A stretch of 64,000 bases of DNA from Phlebopus portentosus. Taxonomy: Eukaryota > Basidiomycota > Agaricomycetes > Boletales > Boletinellaceae. Below, piece by piece: positions 41,156 through 53,083 of this stretch (position 1 is its first letter; the number at the start of each line of letters is the position of its first letter). The position numbers and the translations under genes are program-made. The stretch covers positions 558,001 through 622,000 of the forward strand of contig JAYXKI010000015.1 of assembly GCA_037892935.1 (NCBI GenBank), read 5' to 3'. The notes beneath the pieces are model-generated. The model saw only the letters and a list, made by a program, of their open reading frames with translations. It searched no databases and was not told the origin of the DNA.

Positions 41156-42605
41156 TCATCTAGCGTGAGGTATGCCGAGGGTCGCCGGTCGTGAGCGGCG
41201 AAGAGCTTTGGAGTACGAATCGTCACGTAAAGGAATTACTTGCGGCGGAAGACTAGGCGAAGGAAGGGGTGGGAGTGGCTTGTTTAGGTCATACCCCAAT
41301 ACTGGTATTTTTTCCTCTTCTTCAATGACCCGGTCCAGGTAGGACTTGCCGACGTTCCGTCGGTCATGGTCGTGCCTGCCTGTAGCCAAGAACTTTGGGA
41401 CCCGATACCTCTTCGTCCACTGGAGTTCGGGTACCTCCAGTGTCCTATACACTCCAGGGGACGAGGCTGTATCGTCACTCGTCACGATCGTTTCTTGAGA
41501 GTATTCGCTCGACGAGTCTGAGTTCATCTCTAGTTCTTCACCGGCTGCACCGCCCTTGATAGCTTCATCATCGCAACAGTCGACTACCGTATCGACTTCT
41601 GAAACTTCTTCCTCGCGATGGCAAGAGGCCGAGGGAATGAACAGTTGCTCAATGGAAGCTGCACGTCGCTGCCCATTAGACAGCGGCGAAGGCTTCTGGC
41701 AGTCGTTTCTGGCTCTCTTGCATGTCCAAACAGCGAAATTGGGTTCGCTCTTTTTCATCATCCTATTCATGAAGATAGTGCGTGCCTCATTAGCTTGCTG
41801 TGGATTCGGCCGCTGTCGCTCACATCGCTGAGCTCGGCGAAGGTATACAAGCGGGAGCCAGTCTGATCGCTTCAGCCCAGGCGGGATTTCCGTAGTGGAT
41901 TCAGCACAACGCTTGCACTTGCCCTGAATCACGTTAATAGCTACGGCCCGGTCCGGGCTTCCTGGACTTAAATTTGTCCTCTTGCAGGTTTCCTGTGGAT
42001 TCCCCCGCAACGCAGCCAGCTCGCTACGGCGGACCTTGAGTACACTAGGAAAGTGGATACCCCTCTTTTTCTCTGCTTCCCATTCCGCCTTGTGAACACT
42101 GTTGGTTGTCGATTCCTCCTCCGACATCGCACAAAGGCTATAATCTGCACAAGCTTCCCGAGATATGTCAAGAAACTCCGATGGCGAGTCTAGATCGCCA
42201 TAAACGGCTCGCCTTTGACGACACATAGTCTTCTTGCAGGGCTATGTATGATTACCAAAACGTATGAGGCCAGATCAAACGATCTTATTCAAATGCGCAC
42301 CTTCCGTTCATCGTACTTCTCGTCCAGAAGGCCTCGGCCTTTCTCTTCTAAAGAAAGCGGAGTTGGTGCCGACGGAACGCCACGCTCTTCCGACGGAATC
42401 GATGAACCGTACTCGCCGGTGCATCGATCAAGGAACTTAAAATAAGGGAGTCGTCGGTATTGCATAAAGGAAAGTGCGGAAACTCAAGGGTACTTACCAT
42501 CCACTCATTAAAACTATCACGTAGTCCGTGGTCAGGCCCACAACGCGATGCAGTGGACGAGAATGAATACAAGCTTGATATGTCGTCCACGCTTCGACTC
42601 TTCAT
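41156..42605 (-). CDS. Unrecognised fungal protein, 439 residues, three exons
   Basis: Minus-strand gene: exon 1 42605-42498 (MKSRSVDDISSLYSFSSTAS), exon 2 42435-42301, exon 3 42232-41156. All three introns' borders are GT-AG and the exon lengths (108, 135, 1077) are all multiples of three. The product is Ser-, Arg- and Glu-rich with no clear globular domain. It has an acidic Ser-rich stretch (about residues 300-330, NSDSSSEYSQE), a run of five acidic-rich residues (VIEEEEKIPVLGYD) and a proline motif PLPPLPSPSLPP that could bind SH3-type domains. A cytoskeletal or signalling adaptor is possible, but this is a guess from composition. I do not recognise the family. Confidence 0.65.
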
Positions 42606-44397
42606 GGGCCTCCTCAGCGGGTGGCCAAACAACTAGATCGAAGCTGTGAGGTGAGGTGGCTACGCTGGTGTACCGCAACAAACCAATTGACCTGCTTCCC
42701 TGGTAGTGTATTCGTCGAGTGACTGGGTCTTAGATCGACATAGTCCACCTCCTTAGTTGTGTAGCTCTTTACGGTAGTATAAAAAACAGTATAATTCAGC
42801 GAAGAGCTCATAGTTATTTCTGCTCGTGGCTTTTGCATATCAGTATGGTACGTCAAGGGTTTTCGCAGTAAACAGATTCACTGGTAGATCGAAGCCCAGG
42901 GAAGTTGGCCACTGCACTTTAGTAAGTAACGGATGTTGAGGTCGAAGCTTGGATTCGTCTTCCGCCTTTGTGGTTGGGTGCACGTGAGCATGATCTTTCT
43001 CGATCATCAGGGGGGCACGAACAAAGAACATTCAATTCCTTACTTTGGAGCTCGCGTCAATCCAGAATCTCACTGTAAGAGGAACCCTCCTGACTCCATA
43101 CAAGGCGTAATGGCTTCAGATTATTCGAAACAAATGGAAAGACTCCGAGCAGCATGAAAGATGCAGCGTTGCCTCAGGTTGCCTCCTGGTGGGTCACCTT
43201 CTGCATTGGCCTTCAAACAAGAAAGGTCCGGAACGAATTTCTTCTCGTAAGCTCTCTTTCATTCTGAGTTCATTACAATTGACTCGTTCTCGGCGCGCAG
43301 CTCGGCTGCTCAAAATTAATGAAATCGTGACATAAGCAAACACACTGTTCACAACAAGACGACAACCCAACATTAACAACTTGCCATTTGAACATTAACT
43401 TTAACTGTCTTCCTTTGAACTACACACCGAGATGGGCGCCTAGAATTAAAAGGTGCGTCGATGTCAGTACCGTATCGTCTGTGTAGGCGACATCGATGAG
43501 TACTCTCGGTGAATCTAGGCAAGTAGACGAGACTCCTGAAGAATGAAACGCAGCTTTTCCTGGAGTTCTAGATTAATCGAGTCTCCCGGAAATCAGGGAA
43601 TTTGCTATGCTCAAGGTGAACAGACAAAAAGAAGCCGAAAAGAAACACGAAGCAAAATCATGTCGGCCGGCCGGCTTGACCCGGCTGGGCATATCTCGGC
43701 GCAGTTAGTCCAAATAAGTACAAATTAACATAAAACACCCAAGGCCAAAATCGATACGAATTTCGTTGTTCGAAATCTATTCTACAACAAATACTTGGGA
43801 ACATCTAATCCTACGCACAGCGAGAACATCAAATCAGTACTGCACTCGCGCAGTTCGCATTTTGTATTTTGGGGACGCAACGAATAACTTTTATTGGGCC
43901 ATGCGTCTCCAGGACGCAGGGAACGGACATAAACGCAATATGACGACAGACCACAGCTCTGTGGTACCTGACAAGATAAGACCAATATGAATAAATACAG
44001 CAAACGGAATGCAAGCAACCTGAAAGGCATTTGAGCACTATGCGCGTTAAAAAAGAGAGGAAGTAGAGTATGTAAGCAACACGAGCTGAAAGAGTATATG
44101 CGACTACAGCGAGAGATGGTTAGTAAAAACCCGGATCGAATGAGAGTAGATAAGAGATGCCAAGGCAGCTTCGAGGGCAATGTCAATAGCCGAGCGGAGT
44201 GCCGAAGGATGGAGCCCGCAAGTCGTTCGTAAATCAAAATCGCTAGATAGACTGGTGCGTATCGTCGCTCGTCGTCTTGGGTATAAGGGTATAATCATCG
44301 GCTGAGCGAGAGGGAGGCGATCAGGTGTTGGTCGTGCAGAACGCGGAAGAAATCGATCGGTGGTCGACGCAGTCGATAAGCGAAAAGAGCATGGCGG
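42606..44397. other. Intergenic region
   Basis: 1.8 kb without a supported gene. Its right end is the 3' untranslated side of the AA14 gene. The largest frame (43782-44237 minus, Leu-rich) overlaps that side and shows no family features. Confidence 0.4.
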
Positions 44398-46067
44398 TCA
44401 GAAACCGAAGAGATCATGCCGCTTGTGCACATTCTCATGCGCCAAGAGCGCTCGCTTCTTCGCGTTCCGTTTCTTCTTCTTCGAACCACTTCGCTTTCGG
44501 CTAGAAATCAATTAAAGGAATGAAGGATGAGGAATTGAAGGCGTGACATCGGGAATAGGGATGGTAATTATCAATTCATCAGTTTTGTCATTATTTTTGT
44601 TCTTGTGATGATTTTGAGGATTTGCATACCACTTGCTATTTGTAGTTGTACTTGAGCTTAAGGCATCCGATGCGAAGTTCGTGCTCGTGCTCGTGCTCGT
44701 GCTCGCGCTCGTGCTTGTGCTTGTGCTTGTGCTCGTGCTCGCGCTTGTGCTTGCGGACGCGGAGGAGGACGATGACGAGCTGCCGGTTGGTGTCGAGTCA
44801 ACAGCTACATTCGTAGCGATCGACCCTTGCGTTTCAGAACTCGAAGACGAAGCAGCTTGACTAGAGCCAGAATCCTGAGAACCCGAACTGTTTGATCCCG
44901 TACTTGATCCTGAACTGGTCGAACCCCACGGTGTATCGGGTCTGTCCGTTGGCCAAGACGAAACCGTCACAGACACGATATTCGCGGTAGTCGAAGTGCT
45001 CCCACCAAGGGTCGTATACCCGGTATGCTCGCCCTCATCGTTGAAGACAGGTATCTGCGAGTCTTCGAATATGTCATTCTGAGCACCATCCGGGAAATTG
45101 TAGAAGTCGTTGTAGTACGGAGGGTCGTGATCCCCCTCGAAGAATGTGTTTCCATCATTTTGCAGCCAGTAAATAGCTTGTTTAGCGCCGTATGTGCAGT
45201 TCCACGGTGATGGAGTGAAGTCCAACCCGTCTGGACTCGGACCACATCGACGAGCGAGACGTGCCTTTGCGAGTTGCTTGTTAGAGTTGGAGTTTGTGAC
45301 TTTGCAACGATACCCGTTGAAGAAAATCTGTTCATTTCCCGAATCGGGCGCATGGATCCAATTGAACGAGCAAATGCACCCGCCCTCCGGACACGCGGGG
45401 AGGTCCGCGGGAATTTGGAAATCCGTGAAGCGATACCACACGCAAGTATTGTTCGTCGTAAAGATAGTGAAATCCTCTGGCTTGACATCGTTCACATCAG
45501 ACTTATAGGCAATACCGAGAGCGCAGCCACGCGTGTCTTCGATGCTGTTTGCATGGAAAGCTGCAGTCGGCGATCCCGGACAAGGGTTATCTCCGCTCTG
45601 GATATCACCACCCGCAGAGGATGCGAACATAGTGGTAGCCCCTTTATCGCAAGCAATTTCCGAGTGCAGAGTTCCGCCTGCCGGGAGCTCCAGGAAAACA
45701 CCATCGGAAGGTGGATAATCCAGATGATTATGCTGCGCAGATCGCGGTTTCCGGTCAGCAAAACCACCACGATCATATTAGCGTTGTCAACCGGAAAATC
45801 ACTTACAAACCACCACTTGTCATAATCGGTATACATTAGTGGGACAACCGGTCTGTTGTCATACGAAAATGTCTGAGCGGTCACGTTGTATCCCCACATC
45901 GCAGGGGACCACAAACCTAGAGACGTCAACATCAACAACGATTCAGCAAAGCGGTCTCCCAAAAAAAGCAAGCGAAAATGCGGAAAAAATCAATACTTAC
46001 ATGAATGCGCAGCCACAAACGAAGCGAGCCACGGCAGAACCGCGAGAGCGGCAGAGAGATAAAGCAT
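44398..46067 (-). CDS. Secreted AA14-type copper lytic polysaccharide monooxygenase
   Basis: ATG 46065-46067. A signal peptide (MLYLSAALAV ... SFVAA) is followed directly by His-Ser, giving the N-terminal copper-binding His after cleavage. Exon 2 gives LWSPAMWGYNVTAQTFSYDN and DYDKWWF; exon 3 starts HNHLDYPPSDGVFLELPAGG with the second His. Further family features are IPADLPACPEGGCICSFNW, FNGYRCKVTN and GAKQAIYWLQNDGN. The catalytic domain is followed by a Ser/Thr/Ala-rich tail (about 44940-44640, many Ser-Thr-Ser repeats), and an inferred last exon adds a Lys/Arg-rich end (KRSGSKKKKRNAKK ... HDLFGF, stop 44398-44400); its intron starts near 44629 and ends near 44502. AA14 enzymes cleave xylan coating cellulose oxidatively. 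The tail could be a glycosylated spacer. Confidence 0.85.
44640..44790 (+). repeat. Hexamer-like low-complexity tract coding for Ser/Thr
   Basis: GTGCTC/GTGCTT/GCGCTC units repeat about twenty times within the AA14 gene, coding (minus strand) for alternating Ser, Thr and Ala. The plus-strand Val/Leu frame at 44633-44860 is its shadow. Confidence 0.8.
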
Positions 46068-47723
46068 GGTATCTCTCACAAGCAGGCGATAAGATCGCTA
46101 GGAAGTTTGGTACGGTCAAGAAGCTGCAGCCGAAGCTATTACAAGGCGCCACGCGAACAGAACTTTCAAGACAGGGTTCTACTCGCGACACCTGCTCTGC
46201 TCAAGTACGTTCAGAATACCTCCGCTTGGTGCCCGGTTTATGTGCAAAGTAATGTCGCGGTTAGACTGTTTGCAGATGCAAACGCAAAGTCCAAAGCAAG
46301 ACGTCGGATGAACACCTCGTCTAGGGAAACGAACGCAGCACGTATAAACGAGTGTGGTTGCTAATGAGTGAGAGAGGGAGGGACGAGGACAATAACGAGG
46401 AGGATGAGAGGGAGGAGAAGGAAGAAGAGGTACGCGGGAGAAGGGAGATAAGCCGACTTCGACAACCGCGCCGAGATCGCATTTTAATTTTCTTATTACT
46501 GCCTCAGGCGTGACGCGTCACTCCCCTTGGCAACCGTATATACTTGACGCCCTGAACCCGGCCGCAGCTACTCTTTTATGGAAACCTGTCAGAATTTGAG
46601 CGGAGGAGAATAAGTAACAAGTTCAATTCGAGGATGTAGCTGTCCTTTTGAAGACATAGAAGCAAGCAAGAAACAAATTTGCCTTCACCTTCACCTCATC
46701 CACTATGAAGTAAGCCGCTCTCACGGATGCTATATTTGACGAAATCAAAGATGTTCAGTCCTTGATCGTATCAACAAAATGGCGGACAGGAACGCCGGAT
46801 GATCCACCGTCATTGTTCTCGGAGAGCTTTCCCGTTGGTGTAAAGAAGTTGATGCCAGGAAAATCTCTGATATTCTCTTCCGACGATGAACTTGGGAAAA
46901 CTCACGTCTAGGCGAGATGGTTGAAAGAAAGAAAGAAAAAAAACAGTTATTTATTTCGCGAAAGTACGAGGATTGCTATCGACGCTGATGCCGAGCGTTC
47001 CACGATCTTGATGGAAACTCATCAGCGTAATAATGTCTGGCGCGACCGCCCAGAATGCCGATCCCGCAAATTTTCCCAAGGTCTGGGCGCTCGCCGTTTA
47101 TCTATCCTCCGTGAATACAGTAATTGAATGAGCTATTCACTGAAAATTGTTGGATATTTTTGTTTTCTGTTCTTCTTGTCCTCTTCATCTCGTCGTCTGT
47201 CCTTTCTCACACTCATGTTCGTTCTATGCCATCTCATTCTATTCTGTACGTTCATTCTGCTGAATAACTTGCTATACGGAGTCAAATTGAAGATATTGCT
47301 CTCGGATTATGTATATAATTTTATTCGCTGGACTTGTAAGCTCCCTGCTTATACTTTATCTGGTTATGGTGTCTCACGTTCTTGATCATTCTAAATTTCT
47401 CACAGTTTCCGTTTCTTTCTCTTTCGTCTCCTTTCTTGTTCAAATACCAAATGCACGAACGCTTCAATTTTATTCCTATAGTAGAGCCATAGGTCTGATT
47501 TTCCTGCTTCATGATACCTCGCGGACTTTCAGGATCCGCTAGATGGTGACCTGCCTTTGTTTCTAACGGAAAGTTGAATTTGGACGCTCCAAATCGTCAT
47601 CAAAGACCAACGTTACTACAGCGATTCTATGGTTACACTCTAATTACAGAGATACACCTTGAGACTACATGCGGGAGCGATCGGGCGTCCCGATGATGTA
47701 GTATCAGGGAGGCGGGAGGAGTC
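46068..47723. other. Intergenic region upstream of the AA14 gene
   Basis: Contains a purine-rich stretch (about 46366-46445) in the presumed promoter of the AA14 gene, and an AT-rich stretch (about 47120-47500). A 55-codon frame without ATG (about 46727-46910) is the only protein-like piece and is not enough to call a gene. Confidence 0.4.
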
Positions 47724-49322
47724 TTATGCGGGCCGATAGTTCTTGAATCGGTTTACGCTCCCCTTAAGGTGAGGGTTCCATTTAAGGCGTACATCGGCCT
47801 CGTAACATGGGTTGCCTGGGCCCCACTTCTTTATATGGGCGACCAAGCGGTCACTCCACATATAGCCCAACATCGGACATGTACACTCTTTCTCGTGGTC
47901 TCCCCACACTAGAGCTGCCCCAGGGCAAAACTAGCCATAGCTGTCATCATGTGTATTACATTCCACATGCCGCACAAGGGCCTTTTCTGTGCTGAGATGC
48001 TGTGCGCGCCTATGTAGACATCTCAACTTTGATGTTGGCACCACCCTGTTGTTGTTGAAGGGCCTGATTTGTATCACAGGGCTAGCATACCTCGTTAGGT
48101 TTGTTTCCTTTATTGCTTTGGAAGAGGAGGAAGTCGTCTTCCTGAGCCCTGTGGCTTGTGTGGCCTGAGAGGCACCTCGCAAGGGCACCACCGGATCAAG
48201 TAGCTCACTGCTTGATGAAGAGGCAATGTTTGCTGTCACTTTTCCAAGACGAGGAATCGTTTCGTCTGATAAAGAGACCCTTGTTACACTGCTATCTGGA
48301 ACGATTCCACTGTCAGATAGTGTCGCCGGTTCAAAGAGATCTTCAGTCGTGTTCTGGTTTACATTGTTTTGTGAACCAGAACATGAGTCAAGACTCATGT
48401 TCAGCTTGTCGGTATTCAACGGGAGCCACACGGAAGGGACGCTCGCCAGAAACTTGTCGACATCAAACTTGTTGCTGTCGAAGTCTCCGATGCTCGCCTC
48501 TGCGGCCATCCAGGTACTGGGATGCGAGCTTGTGAAGGAGACTGAAGTGGCCCGTACCTGAAGGTGTTTGATGTACCCTCTCTGGCAGTACCCTGTGATA
48601 GAAGTGAGAGATACCCCGGTCCATGGAGCATCTCCAGAAGCATCTCTTTCTTCAATCCCATCGGTGAGACGCTTGTGAAAAGAACATCAAAGGATCTCAA
48701 GATTTGAACCGAGCTCGAGTCAGAAGAACTATGGTGCTCTCTGAATGAAGACCCCCGCTGCATATGAAAGAAGGTAGCAGGATTATTTTGATAATCCTGA
48801 ATTGAAGGAGCAGGTGGAGCAATGCTCGAGTTTGCATTTGCTGGAGAGCTTGGCCCAACAGATGCACTCGCAGATGAGGATGAGTCACCATAGGACGATC
48901 CGAGTGGAGAGTGATAATGATGGATACCAGTCTGAGAGAGCCCGAAGCCCGGTATGTTGATCTCATAGTTCGACAGAAATGCTGACTTAGCAGAGTGATG
49001 GAGGTAGTCCTGAACCACCTTGGCAAAGGTGCTGGCATCAGCAGCCTTGAAAGGTGATGATTAACTGCGGTCTGGCAGAAAGAAGAAGAGTACACTCACC
49101 AGATTGTTGTCGGGAAAGGCTCTACTGTTGGTGGCTTCGTAGCTCAGATCATCACCTTCACCCGAACCATGCACAGTGTAACCAAGACTGGCCTCAAAGG
49201 GGTCAAAGTTGTGGTTGAAAGATGTTTTGTTATAACAAATAGTAGCGCAAAGGTAAGACAATGGTGATGGAAGTAGGAAAAGTTTCTAAGGTGCTCTAGT
49301 GCTCACTGCTCAGCAGACATGT
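47724..49322 (-). pseudogene. Zinc-finger protein paralogue, damaged
   Basis: Minus-strand relative of the gene at 53084-54492. Readable exons: FDPFEASLGYTVHGSG (about 49200), an exon from about 49027 (AKSAFLSNYEINIPGFG, then a Ser/Ala/Pro-rich region), a segment 48509-47931, and the C-terminal part FCPG ... RLVAHIKKWGPGNPCYEA. Two signs of decay: the second Cys of the C2H2 finger is Arg (RCLHRRAQHL), and a TAG at about 47931-47933 replaces the Trp codon found in the relative (DGWFCPG versus YG*FCPG). The start is unclear; ATG at about 49320 (MSAEQ) is one option. It could still make a shortened protein of unknown use. Confidence 0.65.
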
Positions 49323-50481
49323 TTAGATACATTTCCTCAAAGAGGTATTTAGTCCTGTCTGTCATTCTGTGTAGTTTGGACTAAAACGCGCAATGATTGG
49401 CGCGAGTCAGCAGACTTTCATTGCTCATCTTTTTGTATTGTACGCACCTGCCATTTTGGGTTTATGGACACTATGAGGTTGGTATTAAAAAGGACAGCCT
49501 TGTTCTATCTGTGGTGGTGGCGGCCGAGCATCATAGCAACTAGCGCTTGAAAGAAGAGCTGGCGTATAGAATATTGCGGGTCTAAGATTTATGGCGCGAA
49601 GAAAATCGTTAAATTTTGAAGCGTTTTGGAGAACAGCTGTATAACAATCCTTCAACAGTAAAGAAGAGTAAACAGCTAGAGTATTGATATTATTATTGCT
49701 TTATTTCGTTCTCATTAATTACAACGATCATAATTAGAGACCTCAAAAAATGTCCAGATACATTCTTCGCTTTTTTCCGCGTCCCGCCATGAGTCAAGAA
49801 AATTGTTTTCCAGTGTATCTAAAATTCATAAGTTATAATGATCTTTTTGTGAACAAACCGAGAGTGAGATAAGTGAGACATTCTCTAATCCGTAAACGGC
49901 GGAATACAGTGAGAAATCGACTTACGACTTCTTTACGTATCTTAGCATATTCCTTTGAGCCACTATCAGTGTATCAGCGCTTGTCAAACAACATACCTTA
50001 TCTGCCTGAAAACTCCCCTCACTGCCCTCACGCTCATGAACTGCTCACTTTTGAATGAAGTCAGTTGGATGTTCCAGTAATGGAGAAAATCATTTAGATT
50101 CGTTGTCGAACGGACACCATACTGTAGGCTGAGTTCAGAGTTGGACTCCTTAGTTGACGGAGGCGACCTTGTCTACAGAGTCTAAGAGAGAGAAGTTTCG
50201 TTGCGGCTACGACGGAGACAAAACAATTGCCAAACATAGCAACACACGATGACGAAAGCGTGCTGCGGGTACCGGTAACCGGCTGTGCCTCACAGGAGAC
50301 GCGACAGTCACAGCTGTGTCACAAGGCTATGTATGAAATTGGTGTGACTGACGACGACGACGTCAGAAAACAAATGCACCACCGCCATGTGTGCCGCATA
50401 CAAAAAGCTCGCATCTCACTCCTCCTTCACAACACCCGCCTTTGCATCCCCTTCATTAGAACTATCACTTAGACAAAGAAG
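49323..50481. other. Intergenic region
   Basis: No supported gene. The stretch 49920-50060 resembles 55330-55480 (shared GAGCCACTATCAGT and a following similar 40 bp), so it may hold a diverged dispersed repeat. Confidence 0.4.
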
Positions 50482-51261
50482 ATGTCCTCGACGATCCTCA
50501 CGAAAGCTGGTCTTCAAATCTTCGAGAAACATTTGAAGCAATATGAGCCCGTTGACCCGGTCTGGGAAACGTGGGTCGATGAAAATGGGAAGATGAACAA
50601 GCGCAAGGTGTGCTCGTCCTTCGCCTTCTTTACGAGATGAACACAATGCTGATATAAATCGAGCACAGCGTGAACTGCCACCTGGACTTTCGAAGCGCGA
50701 CGCCAAGATCCTCCGCAAAGTCAAGAATCGTGCGCAGAGACTTGACAAGGGCTTTCGAATTTGCGGTTTGCGTTTTGGGTGGACCTTCGTCATTGGGATC
50801 ATACCCGGTGTTGGAGATGTTACCGATGTGGTGTTGAATTACACATTGGTTGTTCGGAAAGCGAAGCAAGCCGAGTACGTGCATCTCTAATTGTATTCTT
50901 CACGATATGCATGATACTGATATGTACCTTTTAAAGAATTCCCGGCTGGCTTCTGCGCCGCATGCTCCTCAACAACGCCTTCTCGGCAGGAGTTGGGCTC
51001 GTCCCGCTTGTTGGAGACGTGGCCGTAGCAGCGTTCAAAGCCAACTCACGCAACGCCGTCCTTCTGGAAGAGTTCCTCCGTATTCGTGGAGAGGAGTTTT
51101 TGAAAAACCCGAAAGCTCCAGCGGAAGGTAGTGGAGAAGGACAAAGGAAGAAGGGAGAAAAGCGGAAGGGAAAGAGCATGCCGAAGGAGGATTTAGAGGT
51201 TGTCAAGCCTGGAGCGGGGATGGACCAGGATGATGAGGCGGGCAAGAAAAACAAGATATAA
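50482..51261 (+). CDS. DUF4112 family protein, 218 residues
   Basis: Three exons: 50482-50607, 50669-50874 and 50937-51261, joined by GT-AG introns of about 61 nt; the total (657 nt) keeps frame to TAA 51259-51261. After a hydrophilic N-terminus come two related hydrophobic segments with the family pattern: RLDKGFRICGLRFGWTFVIG followed by IPGVGDVTDVVLNY, and LNNAFSAGVGLVPLVGDVAV followed by FKANSRNAVLLEEFLRIRG. The tail is Lys-rich (KKGEKRKGK). DUF4112 proteins are small, probably membrane-associated proteins of unknown function common in fungi and bacteria. Start is chosen at the first ATG with an in-frame exon. Confidence 0.85.
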
Positions 51262-52559
51262 TCGAGTATGTGCTGCTTGCTTTTTTCTGTTGTCTTGTTT
51301 CTGTCATTTATTTCATATACGGCGGCTGGAGTCATTACGGTTAGAATCGCATCACAGTCCCATGTCATTTCATTTACAACTCCATTATTATGCCTACTCC
51401 GTCTGGTACCCACTACCTCAGTATTTTGTAGACGTATAAAATCTTGATACCATGAACAAATTCCGACCTAGCTGCACGAGAGATATTTAGATGACGCCAC
51501 ACAGATATTGGCTCACCGAAAGCAGTTGAATGGCTCACCCTGCTTTGCCATCCCCTCTCGTCTGAAGGTGTAGGGACTAAAACGCCTTCTGAGTCTCAGA
51601 AACGGGCAAAGTGCGGTTGTATCTTACTATATTTCGGCCTCCTCGTACGTACCTTCCGAGCACCATCACTGTATCCTACTCTTATGAAAAAAGGGGTTAT
51701 TTGTTTGCTGTCGTGACTAACATCCTTCCAGGGCTTAAGATTATTAAGCAAGCCGACCGGGAGGTTTTCCTGAATCGGTGGGTGATGGTCAGCCAACGTG
51801 ATTCCCAGGACTAGCTCACTGAAGATGTTTGTTTGTTAGCTGACGAAATTGCTATATCGGAAGAAGTTCTCTCGCAATACGTATGTCCTTGTACATGCTG
51901 TCTGGTCCGAACGTCGCAGGTCTTGCTTCTATATGGAACCGATGTGTATGGCTCGTTCTGGGTCGACTCTCACCTTGGATTGGTAATGGTGCAGACTCCG
52001 GAACAAGATGAAATCGTTTTCACCGGCGTAAGTACCTTTTTGGAGACTGTTCTTATTGTATTCATACAGATAAGGAGGAAACATCTTTTGTTCTTGGTCG
52101 GCCGAAGCGACGCGGCTAATATCTGCATCGTCGTGATATTGGGACAGAGTGGCTCAGCGGTATATAAAGGACGAGCTCGCCTGGTCTGAGCCTCCATACC
52201 TCGTTTGCTCCTTCTCTTTCATGTCTCTTGCTTACCTTCTATCCCACAAGCACCTCGCCCTCCTTCCGCTACAGACATATTCGCGTAAGTCCGTCTTTTC
52301 TTAAATGTAACCCCCAAGGAACTGCTGAACGCGCCAGATTGTTCCATTCCTTTGTTCCTTCTTCCGCTGTTTGAACTGCAGCGTATACCGGGTCCAATTA
52401 TACGAGCGATTGGGTATGCCTCGGCTTTTAAAGATGTCGAATATGACCATTAGTACGAGTGCATTCGAGTCTTGGGAACGGACACTATTCGCGTTGTGTC
52501 GGCCAAGGGAACGTCATTCCAACGTCATTCCCCGAGCAGGATCATTCATCATTCGCCGT
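51262..52559. other. Intergenic region with a weak small-gene candidate
   Basis: TATATAAA at about 52161-52168 lies ~55 bases before an ATG (52220) that opens MSLAYLLSHKHLALLPLQTYS, followed by GTAAGTCC and, after ~105 nt, a CTGCAG acceptor; the spliced frame ends after ~37 codons. This is too little to call a gene. The frame at 51833-52189 shows no family features. Confidence 0.3.
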
Positions 52560-52795
52560 CTTAGTGTGCCGATATGCTCATGACGCTCATGGAATTTTTG
52601 AAGGGTGACCGCAGAAGCGGCATCGATACTTCGATTCTGGAGAGGCCGGCTTAATCAGTGCTTAATCTTGAATGGTCTCTCGCGGATCTCAGGGCCGGCA
52701 CGCCTCCTCTTCCCTTGCGACGTTTAAATTGTCGTCGCCCATTTTACGGGTATGTTTGTAGGCGCAACTCCTGAGCCTGAAGAAGCCGTATTTTT
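52560..52795 (-). pseudogene. Partial duplicate of the zinc-finger gene, frameshifted
   Basis: Homologous to about 53355-53560 on the same strand. It keeps KPASPESKYRCRFCGHPSK, with both Cys of the finger, then shifts frame by an indel before the HERHE histidines. It lies about 0.3 kb downstream of the full gene, so it is a tandem fragment. Confidence 0.75.
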
Positions 52796-53083
52796 TGACC
52801 CTTTGCTGTTCCATCCTTTCTCCCTTTCATGCTTATTCCGAAATCCTCACATGCATTTTCAAGAACACAATATCTGGAACGGATGGATAGTCGAAAGTAC
52901 ATGTAAGGCTCGTGCTCTGGTTATGTGAAATACGATTCTATTACGAATCTGTGGTTACGGCACTCCGTAAGTCTACCATCTGCTTATAATTATATCTCTC
53001 CGAAGTATCGGATCCTCTAATACTCCGTTCTCAACACTCTGCTCTGATAGTTACTATCGAATTTCGAGAAGTGTCACTATGTT

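Noticed and set aside
43782..44237. 151-codon Leu-rich minus-strand frame
   Set aside because: It lies in the 3' region of the AA14 gene, has no family features, and starts in likely untranslated sequence.
44633..44860. Val/Leu-repeat plus-strand frame
   Set aside because: Antisense of the Ser/Thr repeat of the AA14 gene.
50931..51413. 160-codon minus-strand frame
   Set aside because: It is the complement of the last exon of the DUF4112 gene.
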